41,824 nt of DNA from positions 1-41,824 of the forward strand of contig JAPKYT010000067.1 of assembly GCA_026394155.1 (NCBI GenBank), written 5' to 3'. The notes under the pieces were generated by a model. That model did no database searches and was not told the DNA's origin. It saw only the letters and a list, made by a program, of their open reading frames with translations. This DNA is from a bacterium (lineage in GTDB: Bacteria > Electryoneota > RPQS01). This document shows positions 26,266 through 35,447 of this stretch, piece by piece. How positions within the stretch are numbered: the stretch's first letter is position 1; the number at the start of each line of letters is the position of its first letter. Position numbers and translations under genes: made by a program.

Positions 26266-28161
26266 TTAATGATAATCGGCGAAGGTGACCGAGCGACCTT
26301 TCAAAAAGCGCTGCGCCCAGAATTCGTAGCTGAGCAGCAGGTAAATTTGTTTGCGGAAGTTCTCCCGGCCCGCCACGTGCATGTCCAAGAGGCGCGCGAT
26401 GGTGTCCTGACGGAATACGTCGGCCACCGCCGCCTGCGGATGCAGCAGAACCTTGCGCACCTCGCCCTGCAACTCGCGGCGGAACCAGCGATCCATGGGG
26501 GTGGCAAAACCGCGTTTCTTGCGGTTGACGAACTCGCGCGGCAGGATGCGGGCGAGGGCTTTGCGGTGAAAGTACTTGCGGCTCAGCCCGCGAATCTTGA
26601 ACTCGGGCGGAACGGATTCGATGAAACGCACCAAGTCCAGATCGAGGTACGGCACCCGCACTTCCAGCGAATTGGCCATGGCAATCTTATCGCCAAAGAG
26701 CAGCAGGTTGTCGGCGAGCATGGTGCGCGCATCAATGTAAAGAAGCTGCGCCAGCGACGGCAGATCGGCAACCCGTTTCTGGAGACCGCTGACGATTTCA
26801 CGGGCCGCGCGGCGCACGTCATGCTGACCGTCAGCCGAATCCTTGCGCAACGCGCGCTGCCAGTCGGGCTGAAACACGGTCATGATCTTGACGAACCGTT
26901 CCACCGTGTCCGGCTCAGCCAGCGAGCGCACGGACATTTTCATCTTCTCGAGGCGCGGCACCCGTTCGATCAGCGCTTTCAGCGGCGTAGCGGCAAGAAT
27001 CGAGGCGACCGCGCGGTGATAGCGCTCGCCGAAATAGCGGTCGTAGCCGGCCAGAGGTTCGTCGGCCCCCTGCCCCATGAGCACGACTTTGACCTGGCCG
27101 GCCGCCAGTCGGCAGACATGGTAGTAGGCGGAAATGGTCGGCTCGGAGATCGGCTCCTCGAGATACCAAAACGATTTCGGAAAGAAGTCGGTGTACTCGT
27201 CCTTTTCGATGAGCAGCGGATGATGATCGGTGCCCGCCCACGAGGCGGTTTGTGCGGCGTGGTCAAGCTCGTTCCAGTCGCCGCTGCCGCGGAAGCCCAC
27301 CGAGAAGGTGCGGATTCTCCCCTCTCCGGCCTTCATCATATAATAGGCGAGAGCCGCGCTGTCCACGCCGCCGGAAAGCATGAGACCGACCGGCACATCC
27401 GAGACCATTTGCCGCTTGACTGCTCGCGCCAGAAGCGGCAGGTACTCCTCAATGATCTGCTCCTCGCTGAGAGCATGATCGAGCACCGGAACATCGGTGA
27501 AGTACGGATGCACCGTCACGCCCGTCTTGTCCACTAACAGGTAATGCCCGGGCGGCACTTTACGGATCCCCGCCAGCAAGGTGTACGGCGAGGGCAGAAA
27601 ACGCAACGTCAGAAACGCATCCAAGGCCTCGCGGTCGAGTTCGCGCGGCACCGACGGATCTTCGAGAATGGCCTTGAGTTCGGAGCCGAAGAGCAGCCGC
27701 CGTCCGTCGTCATAGTAGTAGAGAGGTTTCACCCCGAAATGATCACGCGCCAGAAACAGGCGGCGCGCGCGAACGTCGAAAATGGCCACGCCGAACATGC
27801 CGTTCCACTCACGGCAGCCGTCCGGACCGTGCTCCAGATAGTGATGGAGGATGACTTCGGTATCGCTGCGCGTGCGAAAACGGTGACCCTTCGCGACCAA
27901 TGGCTCGCGAAGCTCACGATAGTTGTAGATTTCACCGTTGAAGGTGATCCACACCGAGTCGTCTTCGTTGGCCATCGGCATGTGTCCGGTGGTCAGGTCA
28001 ATGATCGAGAGCCGGCGGTTGCCGATGCCGCACGGACCGAGCATGACGACGCCCTCGTCATCCGGGCCGCGATGGGCGATAACGCGGGTCATGCGCTCGA
28101 CCAGCGAACGGTCGGGCGCATCCTCTTGCAAGTAGTGAAAAACTCCGGCAATTCCGCACAT
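26266..28161 (-). CDS. asnB: Asparagine synthase (glutamine-hydrolysing)
   Basis: The 631-residue enzyme starts MCGIAGVF, so Cys2 is the Ntn glutaminase nucleophile after Met removal. RLSIIDLTTGHMPM, NGEIYNYRELR and RSDTEVILHHYLEHG complete the amidotransferase domain. The synthetase domain has LSGGVDSAALAYY, the ATP-pyrophosphatase P-loop. It uses glutamine ammonia to amidate aspartate or a related carboxylate. In an operon with a glycosyltransferase and CapA-type protein, it may act on a surface polymer, since AsnB paralogues are common in exopolysaccharide clusters. A good promoter lies 70-100 nt upstream. Confidence 0.95.
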   Translation of the reverse strand: MCGIAGVFHYLQEDAPDRSLVERMTRVIAHRGPDDEGVVMLGPCGIGNRRLSIIDLTTGHMPMANEDDSVWITFNGEIYNYRELREPLVAKGHRFRTRSDTEVILHHYLEHGPDGCREWNGMFGVAIFDVRARRLFLARDHFGVKPLYYYDDGRRLLFGSELKAILEDPSVPRELDREALDAFLTLRFLPSPYTLLAGIRKVPPGHYLLVDKTGVTVHPYFTDVPVLDHALSEEQIIEEYLPLLARAVKRQMVSDVPVGLMLSGGVDSAALAYYMMKAGEGRIRTFSVGFRGSGDWNELDHAAQTASWAGTDHHPLLIEKDEYTDFFPKSFWYLEEPISEPTISAYYHVCRLAAGQVKVVLMGQGADEPLAGYDRYFGERYHRAVASILAATPLKALIERVPRLEKMKMSVRSLAEPDTVERFVKIMTVFQPDWQRALRKDSADGQHDVRRAAREIVSGLQKRVADLPSLAQLLYIDARTMLADNLLLFGDKIAMANSLEVRVPYLDLDLVRFIESVPPEFKIRGLSRKYFHRKALARILPREFVNRKKRGFATPMDRWFRRELQGEVRKVLLHPQAAVADVFRQDTIARLLDMHVAGRENFRKQIYLLLSYEFWAQRFLKGRSVTFADYH

Positions 28162-28230
28162 GGGATCAGGCCGAACTTGTTTGCCGCGCGGCACTTTCTC
28201 GATGACAACACACGGGACTCACCCATTTGC

Positions 28231-28259
28231 AAGATAACAACAAATGCCCGTACTTTCAA
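28231..28259 (-). promoter_or_regulatory. asnB operon promoter TTGAAA-N17-TATCTT
   Basis: The -35 (28254-28259) and -10 (28231-28236) on the minus strand are 17 bp apart and would give a leader of about 60 nt before asnB. Confidence 0.7.
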
Positions 28260-28374
28260 GCCCTGCACAAACTTCCGCGCATTCGAGAGAGGCCGAGCGG
28301 AACCGCATGCCTGCAAAGGAAGCCACCATGCCCTGGGGCACAGCAATGCAGCGTTGAGACCTGATGGGGGAACG

Positions 28375-28415
28375 GCCTGCTGAGTCCAAGTTGCACAGAT
28401 GTGCAGGCAAGACTC
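28375..28415. promoter_or_regulatory. Nested dyad in the asnB/amn divergent spacer
   Basis: TGCACA-GA-TGTGCA (28392-28405) lies inside GAGTC/GACTC (28382-28386, 28411-28415), with GCCTGC/GCAGGC nearby. It lies between the two divergent promoters and could be an operator or RNA hairpin. The rest of 28260-28447 shows no gene. Confidence 0.35.
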
Positions 28416-28447
28416 GGCTCTGACACGCAGGACCACTCTTTTTCTCC

Positions 28448-28476
28448 TTGCATTTTGCTTCGGAAAGGCTTAGATT
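28448..28476 (+). promoter_or_regulatory. amn promoter TTGCAT-N17-TAGATT
   Basis: The -35 (28448-28453) and -10 (28471-28476) are spaced by 17 bp, about 95 nt before the amn ATG. This argues against starts upstream of 28571. Confidence 0.6.
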
Positions 28477-28570
28477 CAATGGAAAAGACACGGCAGATGT
28501 GACGCGACCTGCTTCCTTTCATCGGCACACAAGTCCGTCAGACGGCCCACTTCCGACTCCCAAGACCCCT

Positions 28571-29344
28571 ATGATCACCAAAGAAGAAATCGTCAGGAAT
28601 TGGCTTCCCCGCTACACAGGGACGCCACTCGAGGAATTCGGCGAGCACATCCTGTTAGTGAACTTCGCCGACTACGTGGAGAAATTCGCGCGGGACAACA
28701 GTTGTCCCGTCCGGGGCGCCGCCGCAGCGATGCAGACCGCCACCAGTCGCGACGGCATCACCATCATCAATTACGGCATCGGCTCTCCCAATGCCGCGAC
28801 CATCATGGACCTGTTGTCGGCGGTGAAGCCCAAGGCGTGCCTGTTTCTGGGAAAGTGCGGAGCGCTGAAGAAGAACATCAAGCCCGGAGACTTCATTCTT
28901 CCCATCGGCGCGCTGCGCGAAGGATCGGCATCCAGCCACTATTTTCCGCCGGAAGTGCCCGCTCTCCCGTCTTTCAACCTGCAGAAGACCGTCGCTATGG
29001 TCATCAATCGCCACGGTCGGGAGTACTGGACGGGCACGGTTTACTCCACCAATCGCCGGGTGTGGGAGCACGACGAGAAGTTCAAGGAATATCTCAGCCA
29101 CGTGCGCGCGGAGGGGATTGACATGGAGACGTCCACCATCTTTCTGGTGGGCTTCGCCAACCACATCCCCAAAGGCGCGCTGCTATTAGTGACCGACAGC
29201 CCGATGGTGCCCGAAGGCGTCAAGACGGAGGCGTCCGACGCCCGCATCATGCGCGAGTATCTCGATCTTCACCTGACCATCGGCGTGGAGACGCTGCGCG
29301 AGGTCATTTCCAGCGGCGCCAGCGTGAAGCATCTGCGCTTCTGA
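28571..29344 (+). CDS. amn: AMP nucleosidase, Bacteroidota type
   Basis: The 257-residue protein reads as the short AMP nucleosidase of Bacteroidota: TKEEIVRNWLPRYTGTPLEEFG at the start, INYGIGSPNAATIMDLL, FLGKCGALKKNI, YFPPEVPALP, GTVYSTNRRVWEHD, IDMETSTIFLVGFAN and the end VKHLRF. It belongs to the PNP/UDP phosphorylase fold and hydrolyses AMP to adenine and ribose 5-phosphate, adjusting adenylate pools. It lacks the extra N-terminal domain of the enterobacterial Amn. The ATG at 28571 was chosen over earlier in-frame starts because the promoter covers those. It is followed by the transporter gene after 63 nt. Confidence 0.95.
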   Translation: MITKEEIVRNWLPRYTGTPLEEFGEHILLVNFADYVEKFARDNSCPVRGAAAAMQTATSRDGITIINYGIGSPNAATIMDLLSAVKPKACLFLGKCGALKKNIKPGDFILPIGALREGSASSHYFPPEVPALPSFNLQKTVAMVINRHGREYWTGTVYSTNRRVWEHDEKFKEYLSHVRAEGIDMETSTIFLVGFANHIPKGALLLVTDSPMVPEGVKTEASDARIMREYLDLHLTIGVETLREVISSGASVKHLRF

Positions 29345-29407
29345 CCCCTCCCGCTCTTCCCAGTTCGAAGTTTCGCCGTCACACACCTACGTGCAAGGAA
29401 TCCGTTC

Positions 29408-31201
29408 ATGAGTTCACCGCACGCGACAGAGGCATCTTCCGGCAAGATGAAGCGCTCCAAGTTCCCCCAGAGTTTCTGGGTGGCGAACACCATGGAGATC
29501 TTCGAGCGTCTGGCCTGGTACGGTTTCTTCGCCGTATCGTCCCTCTATATCACCGGATCGCGGGCCGAAGGCGCGCTGGGCTTCACCTCGGAGCAGCGCG
29601 GTATGCTGCAAGGCATTGTGCCGTTCATCTTGTACCTCCTGCCGGTGCTCTTTGGTGCACTGGGAGATCGCTTCGGGTATAAAAAGACGTTCATCGTTGC
29701 CTACTCGGTACTCGTTCCGGCTTACTACCTGCTCGGTCAATTCACGACGTTCGGGACGTTTTTCATGGCGTTTCTGTTCGTTGCCGTGGGAGCCGCGATT
29801 TTCAAGCCGGTCGTCGTAGGGACGGTAGCACGCACAACAGATGAAACGAATTCTTCGATGGGCTTCGGAATCTTCTACATGATGGTTAACGTCGGCGGAT
29901 TTGTCGGGCCGGTCGTTGCCGGAATTGTACGAGTGAAGTATGGATGGGATTGGGTGTTTGCCGCGTCTGCGTTCTGGATCGCCTGCAACTTCATCTGGAT
30001 TTTCGTGTTCTACAAGGAGCCGACGACGGAGGCGGCCAGCGGACAGAAGCGTTCGATCAAGCAGGTGCTCTCCGGGATCGTAGAAGTGCTGGGCAACGGG
30101 CGCTTCTTCATCATGGTCTTTGGGATTCTGGCCATGCTGGCGGTTTCCGGAAAGACGATTTCGTGGACGACGATGGGGCTGATCACAGGCGGGTGGGTGT
30201 TATTGAATTTCCTCATTGACATCCCGCTGCGCGGGAGAGAAAAGCGTGGCGTCAAGGCGTCAGGTCTCGCCGCTCCGATGAAAGTCGGTAACTGGAAGTT
30301 TGCCCTCTACCTCTTGATTCTCTCCGGGTTCTGGACGTCGTTCAATCAGATCTTTCTCACGATGCCGGAGTACATCCGCGACTACGTAGAAACGCAGGAC
30401 ATGGTGCGGACGGCACGTAACTGGATCGGTGAAGACTTTGCACGGGGGTTAGCGGCGGTAAATGAGGACTTGCTGGCAAAGGAGATCGGCAAGTTCATCG
30501 GTGAACATAAGGTCGCCGCAAGCCGCTCCGACACACTTTACACTCCGTACCGACCCGATGATGTCAAGGGATTTCGACGCGCCCTGTTTGATTTCAAGGT
30601 GCGTGTCCCTGAGGTCGAGTTAGCCGCTTCACTTAGCCATGTACCCAAGATCCGAACTTCCTCCGGGCTGGTCGCAGATTCAGTCGCGGCGAAGGTGGCG
30701 GCACACAATCTTGCCGAAAAATACCGCCAAGTCAACCCCGAGTACATTATCAACATTGACGCGGGGGCGATTGTTGTCTTTCAGGTGCTGGTGTCGTACA
30801 TCATTGGATTCTATCCGCCGCTTTCAGTGATGGTCATCGGCATCATCATCGCGGCGGTGGGCATCGGAATGAACGCATGGATGCTTACCGGGTGGCTCGT
30901 CATTCTCTCGATTACGATCTTTGCGTTTGGAGAGATGATCGCCTCACCGAAGAGCCAAGAGTACGTGGGACGAATCGCGCCGCAGCAGAAAGTCGCCATG
31001 TACATGGGATTTTATTTCTGGTGCGTGGCGCTGGGCAACATTTTCGGCGGCCGGCTATCGGGGGAACTTTACGGTTCGCTGGCGCGTGACGCCGGCCGGC
31101 CGGACATCATGTGGATGATCTTCGGCGGATTGGGTCTGGTGACAGCGGTCGTCATGATTCTCTATGACCGCCTGATCATCGGCAAAGGCAAAATGGAATA
31201 G
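29408..31201 (+). CDS. POT/PTR2-family (MFS) peptide transporter with long central insertion
   Basis: The 597-residue membrane protein begins its first helix with MEIFERLAWYG, the ExxER signature of proton-coupled oligopeptide transporters, and has FGIFYMMVNVGGFVGP, close to the PTR2 motif. About twelve hydrophobic segments are visible. It is longer than usual POT proteins (450-520) because of a hydrophilic insertion of about 110 residues (roughly 325-440; RDYVETQDMVRTARNW ... YRQVNPEYI). It probably imports di/tripeptides, fitting the many peptidases nearby. Start ATG 29408 has AAGGA upstream. Substrate and the role of the insertion are not known. Confidence 0.88.
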   Translation: MSSPHATEASSGKMKRSKFPQSFWVANTMEIFERLAWYGFFAVSSLYITGSRAEGALGFTSEQRGMLQGIVPFILYLLPVLFGALGDRFGYKKTFIVAYSVLVPAYYLLGQFTTFGTFFMAFLFVAVGAAIFKPVVVGTVARTTDETNSSMGFGIFYMMVNVGGFVGPVVAGIVRVKYGWDWVFAASAFWIACNFIWIFVFYKEPTTEAASGQKRSIKQVLSGIVEVLGNGRFFIMVFGILAMLAVSGKTISWTTMGLITGGWVLLNFLIDIPLRGREKRGVKASGLAAPMKVGNWKFALYLLILSGFWTSFNQIFLTMPEYIRDYVETQDMVRTARNWIGEDFARGLAAVNEDLLAKEIGKFIGEHKVAASRSDTLYTPYRPDDVKGFRRALFDFKVRVPEVELAASLSHVPKIRTSSGLVADSVAAKVAAHNLAEKYRQVNPEYIINIDAGAIVVFQVLVSYIIGFYPPLSVMVIGIIIAAVGIGMNAWMLTGWLVILSITIFAFGEMIASPKSQEYVGRIAPQQKVAMYMGFYFWCVALGNIFGGRLSGELYGSLARDAGRPDIMWMIFGGLGLVTAVVMILYDRLIIGKGKME

Positions 31202-31243
31202 TCGCAGTCGGATGCGCGGCACCAAAATACACGGGAATCGCTT

Positions 31244-33037
31244 ATGACGATCAAAGCACGAGTGGCGGCCCTGCGCGCCCTGATGAAAAAAAACCGCCTT
31301 CACGCGTACCTCATCCCCAGCGCCGACGCTCACTTGAATGAGTACGTTCCGACTTTCTGGCGGCGGCGGGAGTGGATCAGCGGATTCACCGGTTCGGCCG
31401 GAGACGTCGTCATCACTCTGAAGAAGGCGGCCCTTTGGACCGACAGTCGCTACTTCCTGCAGGCCGGAGACCAGCTTGCCGGCAGCGGCATCACGCTCAT
31501 GAAACTCGGCGTGCCCGGCACACCGACGATCCCCCTATGGCTGTCGAAGCAACTCAGAAAAGGGCAGCGGGTGGGCGTGGATCCGCGCGTGCTGTCGCTG
31601 GCCCAATTCGCCAGGCTGAAAGGCGAGCTGGCGGACTTCAGCATCGAGCTGGTCCCGCTGGAGCGGAATCTGGTGGACGCATTGTGGGAGGATCAGCCTC
31701 CGGCTCCGGTCGGGCCGGTGGAAGTCCATCCGGTGAAGTACGCCGGCGAGCGCTTTCAGGACAAGATCAAGCGGGTGCGCAAGGCCATGCGCGACGCCGG
31801 GGCGCGGGCGCACGTGGTCTCGGCATTGGACTGCGTGGCGTGGTTGTTCAATATCCGCGGCTCGGACGTGCAACATAATCCGGTGGTCATCGCCTATGCG
31901 ATCATCACGGAAAAGAAAGCCACGCTCTTTGTGGACCGCAAGAAAGTGACGCCCGAGCTGCGGCGAGCCTTCGGCAAATCGGCAGAGATCCGGGACTATG
32001 CGGCGTTTCGCGCGGCTCTGATTCGCCTGGCGCGCAGCGGCGGACCGGTGCTTCTTGATCCGGCGGCGACCAGTCAGTGGATCGCGGGATTGTTGTCGCC
32101 GCGCACGAAACTCATCCTGAGAGAATCGCCGATCATGCTCATGAAGGCGGCCAAGAACTCGGCCGAGCTTCGCGGCATGCGGCGGGCGCACGTGCGCGAC
32201 GGGGTGGCGATGGTGAAGTTCCTCTACTGGCTCGAACAGTCGCTGGGACGGCGGCGCATCAGCGAAATCACCATCGCGGAGAAGTTAGAAGAACTGCGCT
32301 CACGCAGCCGACTTTTCCGCGGCTTGAGCTTCGACACCATCGTCGGCTACGGCCCACATGGAGCCGTCATCCACTATTCGGCCACACCGGAGACCGACGT
32401 GCCCATCCGGCGCAAGGGACTCATGATCGTGGATTCCGGAGCGCAATACCTTGACGGCACAACCGACATCACCCGCACGCTCTGCCTCTCGGCTCCCACA
32501 CTCGGCCAGAAGAATGAGTACACGCGCGTGTTGAAGGGACACATTCAGGTGGCGCTCACGTCGTTTCCGGTCGGCGCATCGGGAAGACAACTCGACACGC
32601 TGGCCCGCAAGGCGCTGTGGGACGCCGGGCTTGATTACGGTCACGGCACGGGCCACGGAGTGGGAGCCTATCTCAGCGTGCACGAAGGGCCGCAGTCCAT
32701 CTCCAATCGCGACACAGCGGGTACTCCGCTGGCACCGGGGATGGTGCTGTCCAACGAGCCGGGATACTATCAGGCGGGCGAGTACGGCATTCGCATCGAG
32801 AATCTTGTCTATGTCACGCGCGACAAGGAGCATTCGACTCGCGAGCGGATCTTTCTCAAGTTCGAGAACCTGACCCTCTGCCCCATCGAGACGCGGCCGA
32901 TTGATACCCGCCTGCTGACGCGCGAAGAGCTTCGCTATTTCAACGCCTACCATGTGCGCGTGCGCAGGGAGCTGACGCGTTTTCTCACCAAGCCCGAGGC
33001 CGCGTGGCTGAAGAAAGCCACCCGTCCCATCGGCTGA
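31244..33037 (+). CDS. M24B aminopeptidase P (Xaa-Pro aminopeptidase)
   Basis: The 597-residue protein has two N-terminal creatinase-like domains (SADAHLNEYVP, WISGFTGSAGDVVI, LWTDSRYFLQA) and a C-terminal pita-bread domain. Its dinuclear metal site shows Asp397 and Asp408 (VDSGAQYLDGTTDITRT), the His of HGTGHGVGAYLSVHEGP, and Glu residues in NEPGYY and GIRIENL. It removes the N-terminal residue from peptides with proline second. Its length matches the long eukaryotic/Bacteroidota-type APP. It has no signal peptide, so it is cytosolic. It is the last gene of the plus-strand block, followed by a stem-loop. Confidence 0.96.
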   Translation: MTIKARVAALRALMKKNRLHAYLIPSADAHLNEYVPTFWRRREWISGFTGSAGDVVITLKKAALWTDSRYFLQAGDQLAGSGITLMKLGVPGTPTIPLWLSKQLRKGQRVGVDPRVLSLAQFARLKGELADFSIELVPLERNLVDALWEDQPPAPVGPVEVHPVKYAGERFQDKIKRVRKAMRDAGARAHVVSALDCVAWLFNIRGSDVQHNPVVIAYAIITEKKATLFVDRKKVTPELRRAFGKSAEIRDYAAFRAALIRLARSGGPVLLDPAATSQWIAGLLSPRTKLILRESPIMLMKAAKNSAELRGMRRAHVRDGVAMVKFLYWLEQSLGRRRISEITIAEKLEELRSRSRLFRGLSFDTIVGYGPHGAVIHYSATPETDVPIRRKGLMIVDSGAQYLDGTTDITRTLCLSAPTLGQKNEYTRVLKGHIQVALTSFPVGASGRQLDTLARKALWDAGLDYGHGTGHGVGAYLSVHEGPQSISNRDTAGTPLAPGMVLSNEPGYYQAGEYGIRIENLVYVTRDKEHSTRERIFLKFENLTLCPIETRPIDTRLLTREELRYFNAYHVRVRRELTRFLTKPEAAWLKKATRPIG

Positions 33038-33063
33038 GTTTCACCAGTTGATCGCAAAGTGAA

Positions 33064-33087
33064 GGGACGCGGCATACGCCGCGTCCC
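33064..33087. terminator. Bidirectional stem-loop between convergent peptidase genes
   Basis: GGGACGCGGC and GCCGCGTCCC form a perfect 10-bp stem with a 4-nt loop, about 27 nt after the M24 stop and before the convergent M1 stop. The T-tract is weak on the plus side. Confidence 0.75.
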
Positions 33088-33114
33088 ATTTACGTTTATC
33101 GCCGTTGGTGGCTG

Positions 33115-34875
33115 CTATTTTTCGAGAATGCGTTGCACGGCGGAGCGCGCCACGGGATGATAGCGGCTCTTGAACTTCTCGAACAACTCGCGTGCCATGC
33201 CGCGCGTTTTCGGGTTCTCGTGAAGCGCGCGATAGATGGGTTTCAAGTATTTGCCGCGTCCGACCACTCCAAGGAATTCGCGAATGGCCGGGAAAACGCG
33301 GTCATACGTGCTGCTCGCCGCGATGCAGTACCACGGCTGGAGGATCTCCGTGTTCCGTGTCCGTTCGATGTCGAAGATGCGCTCGAGATGCGTGCAGTTC
33401 TCGTGTGTCAGGCATGCCGGGAACTCTTCGAGAAAGAGCACCCTCTGCTGCACGTTCCAGCCGGAAACGACGTCGTGGAGGTTCCGCTCGCCTCTGTCCC
33501 AGCGGGCGCGCGCGGTGCGAACCTCATCTATCAGATTCGATGAGAAGACCGCAGCGGATTCGGGCAGCCCCGGCTGATGAATCCAGCGGTCAAGATCCAC
33601 GCGCTTGGCCGCCTCAGGCAACTGGCGCGCAAGATACTCGACAAACTGAACCGTGGTGATGGACGTGAAGGCGAAATCGCGGATGTACGATGCGATGAAG
33701 CGGTCGAAAGCCTCGCGGCCGGTCGCGCGCTCGATTTCCACTAACAGCAGGTAACCCTTCTCGTAGGGAACAGACGAGAACACGTCATCCGGATCCACGC
33801 CGGCGAGTTCCGTTTTCAGCTTGGTGTACTGCGGCGTGTCGGAGAAATTCTTGAAAGCGGCCAGCAAATCGTTGCGCCCGCCGGCGGCCTGAAGATGGGC
33901 GAACTCGACTCCGTACAGCCTCTCCAGAATGCGCCTTTCCGCGTAAACTGTCCAGCCCTCGTTGAGCCAGAAGTCCTCCCACGTGGCGTTGGTCACCAGA
34001 TTGCCGGTCCACGAATGCGCGAGCTCGTGAGCCACGATGGAGACGAGAGAACGGTCGCCGGCGATGAGGGTCGGAGTGAGAAACGTGAGGGTGGGATTCT
34101 CCATGCCGCCATAGGGAAACGACGGCGGCATCACCAGCAGGTCGAAGCGGTCCCAAATGTATTCGCCGAAAAGCTCGACCGCTCCTTCGATCATGCGCTG
34201 CACGTCGGCGAATTCCCACGCCGCCTCGGGCAGCACTTCCGGCTCCGCATAAACACAAGAGAACGGGCCGATGCGCTGCGAGGCGATGTTGCCCACCGCC
34301 AGCGCGAACAAGTAGGACGGAATGGGGTGCCGCATGCGGAAGCGGCACAGCGTGTGGTTTCCTTCTTGTTTCACCTCCGTGCGCTCGGCGGCCATCACAG
34401 CCGCAAGTTCGCGCGGCACGCGCAGAAGTACGTCATAGGTGAAACGCACGGCCGGCGTATCTTGGCAGGGAATCACCGAGCGCGCGAGGATCGGCTGGCA
34501 CTGGCTGAACATGTACGGCAGTTTTCCCCCCGCCGTCTGCTCGGGGGTGAGCCACTGCAATGCTCCCGCCGACGGCGAGGTGGCGAAACGAATGCGCAGT
34601 GCGTTCAAGCCGCGCGCGCCCTCCACACTCAGGACGCGGCCAAGATAGGTTTCACCTTCGAGCCGCCATTTCAGCGGACGGCCTCCGGCGCTCACATCGT
34701 CAATCTCAACGGTGCGCGTATCCAACCGCAGCACGTCGTCGAGCGCGCGATCAAAGCGGTAGTCGGCCATCCCGTGGATCACTTGCCGGTCGAAATCCAC
34801 GGTCAGATCGAGGTCAACGTGGGCGATTTGAGCCGAACCGAACGTCCAGCACGAATGAGGATCCTGATGGGGCAT
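33115..34875 (-). CDS. M1-family aminopeptidase, leukotriene A4 hydrolase-like
   Basis: The 586-residue protein has no signal peptide. It carries the M1 exopeptidase motif (YGGMENP), the zinc site His283-Glu284-His287 (HELAHSWTGN) and Glu306 in NEGW, and a helical C-terminal domain (HQPGLP..., FDIERTRNTEI). The pattern GGMENPTLTF and overall length match bacterial LTA4H-like aminopeptidases, which cut N-terminal residues from peptides in the cytosol. It differs strongly from the secreted M1 protein at 14085-16076. The ATG at 34875 was accepted because MPHQDPHSCW precedes the first conserved strand. It stands alone, next to tRNA-Gly. Confidence 0.95.
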   Translation of the reverse strand: MPHQDPHSCWTFGSAQIAHVDLDLTVDFDRQVIHGMADYRFDRALDDVLRLDTRTVEIDDVSAGGRPLKWRLEGETYLGRVLSVEGARGLNALRIRFATSPSAGALQWLTPEQTAGGKLPYMFSQCQPILARSVIPCQDTPAVRFTYDVLLRVPRELAAVMAAERTEVKQEGNHTLCRFRMRHPIPSYLFALAVGNIASQRIGPFSCVYAEPEVLPEAAWEFADVQRMIEGAVELFGEYIWDRFDLLVMPPSFPYGGMENPTLTFLTPTLIAGDRSLVSIVAHELAHSWTGNLVTNATWEDFWLNEGWTVYAERRILERLYGVEFAHLQAAGGRNDLLAAFKNFSDTPQYTKLKTELAGVDPDDVFSSVPYEKGYLLLVEIERATGREAFDRFIASYIRDFAFTSITTVQFVEYLARQLPEAAKRVDLDRWIHQPGLPESAAVFSSNLIDEVRTARARWDRGERNLHDVVSGWNVQQRVLFLEEFPACLTHENCTHLERIFDIERTRNTEILQPWYCIAASSTYDRVFPAIREFLGVVGRGKYLKPIYRALHENPKTRGMARELFEKFKSRYHPVARSAVQRILEK

Positions 34876-34948
34876 GGTCCCTCATGGAGTGAAGTGTGAA
34901 ACGGAACAGCGAATCGTTACAGCGAGTGCGCTCAAGAAGAAACGTGCA

Positions 34949-34977
34949 AATCCCCGCCGCAAGTCACGGCGGGGATT
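34949..34977 (-). terminator. Stem-loop downstream of tRNA-Gly
   Basis: AATCCCCGCCG (34949-34959) and CGGCGGGGATT (34967-34977) are perfect complements with a 7-nt loop, 17 nt after the tRNA 3' end, followed on the minus strand by a weak T-rich stretch. Confidence 0.65.
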
Positions 34978-34993
34978 GTACTTAATTACCTTG

Positions 34994-35065
34994 AGCGGAT
35001 GACGGGAGTCGAACCCGCAACCTCCAGCTTGGGAAGCTGACACTCTACCATTGAGTTACATCCGC
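34994..35065 (-). tRNA. tRNA-Gly (CCC)
   Basis: The 72-nt cloverleaf has acceptor GCGGATG/CATCCGC, discriminator U73, anticodon loop TTCCCAA (anticodon CCC) and T-arm GCGGG-TTCGACT-CCCGT. CCA is not encoded. It reads GGG codons. Confidence 0.95.
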
Positions 35066-35077
35066 CTGACACGAGGT

Positions 35078-35105
35078 AATATAAACCGGCGTCTTAGAAT
35101 GTCAA
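35078..35105 (-). promoter_or_regulatory. tRNA-Gly promoter TTGACA-N16-TATATT
   Basis: A perfect -35 (35100-35105) and a strong -10 (35078-35083) with 16-bp spacing lie 12 nt before the tRNA. Confidence 0.8.
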
Positions 35106-35447
35106 GAGTCGTGATTGGTCACGAAGTCAAACCTTGAGCTCGTTGCCCGGAGGCTTGTCCTTTCTAAAAGAACAGCAATTTCCACCAAGACAGCCCCGTG
35201 CGTCTACTTCGCTTCGCGGCTTCACTACAGCGCCTGTTGCACGCTTTTCAACGTCCGACGCCAAGCTTGACCTGGCCGTACCAGAACTCGCCGGATTTGA
35301 GTTTGCGCTTATAGACAGAGGACATAATCTGGAGATTAAATCATGCGTCAGAAGTCTGACTCCGTTATCTCACAAAATGGGAAAGCGGGCTGTACGACGC
35401 CAGTAAGGTTTCCAGAGCGTCGCTGAGAGATCGATGGCCAGCGAGGG
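35106..35447. other. Intergenic stretch without a recognisable gene
   Basis: The only sizeable frame (plus strand, 35134-35406) begins without a good ribosome-binding site and has no recognisable family pattern. No tRNA, terminator or clear repeat was seen. Confidence 0.5.

Noticed and set aside
28219-28528. Several minus-strand frames of about 90 aa between asnB and amn
   Set aside because: They cover both divergent promoters and have no protein-like pattern.
35134-35406. 90-aa plus-strand frame
   Set aside because: No ribosome-binding site, no family pattern, and it overlaps nothing that supports translation.
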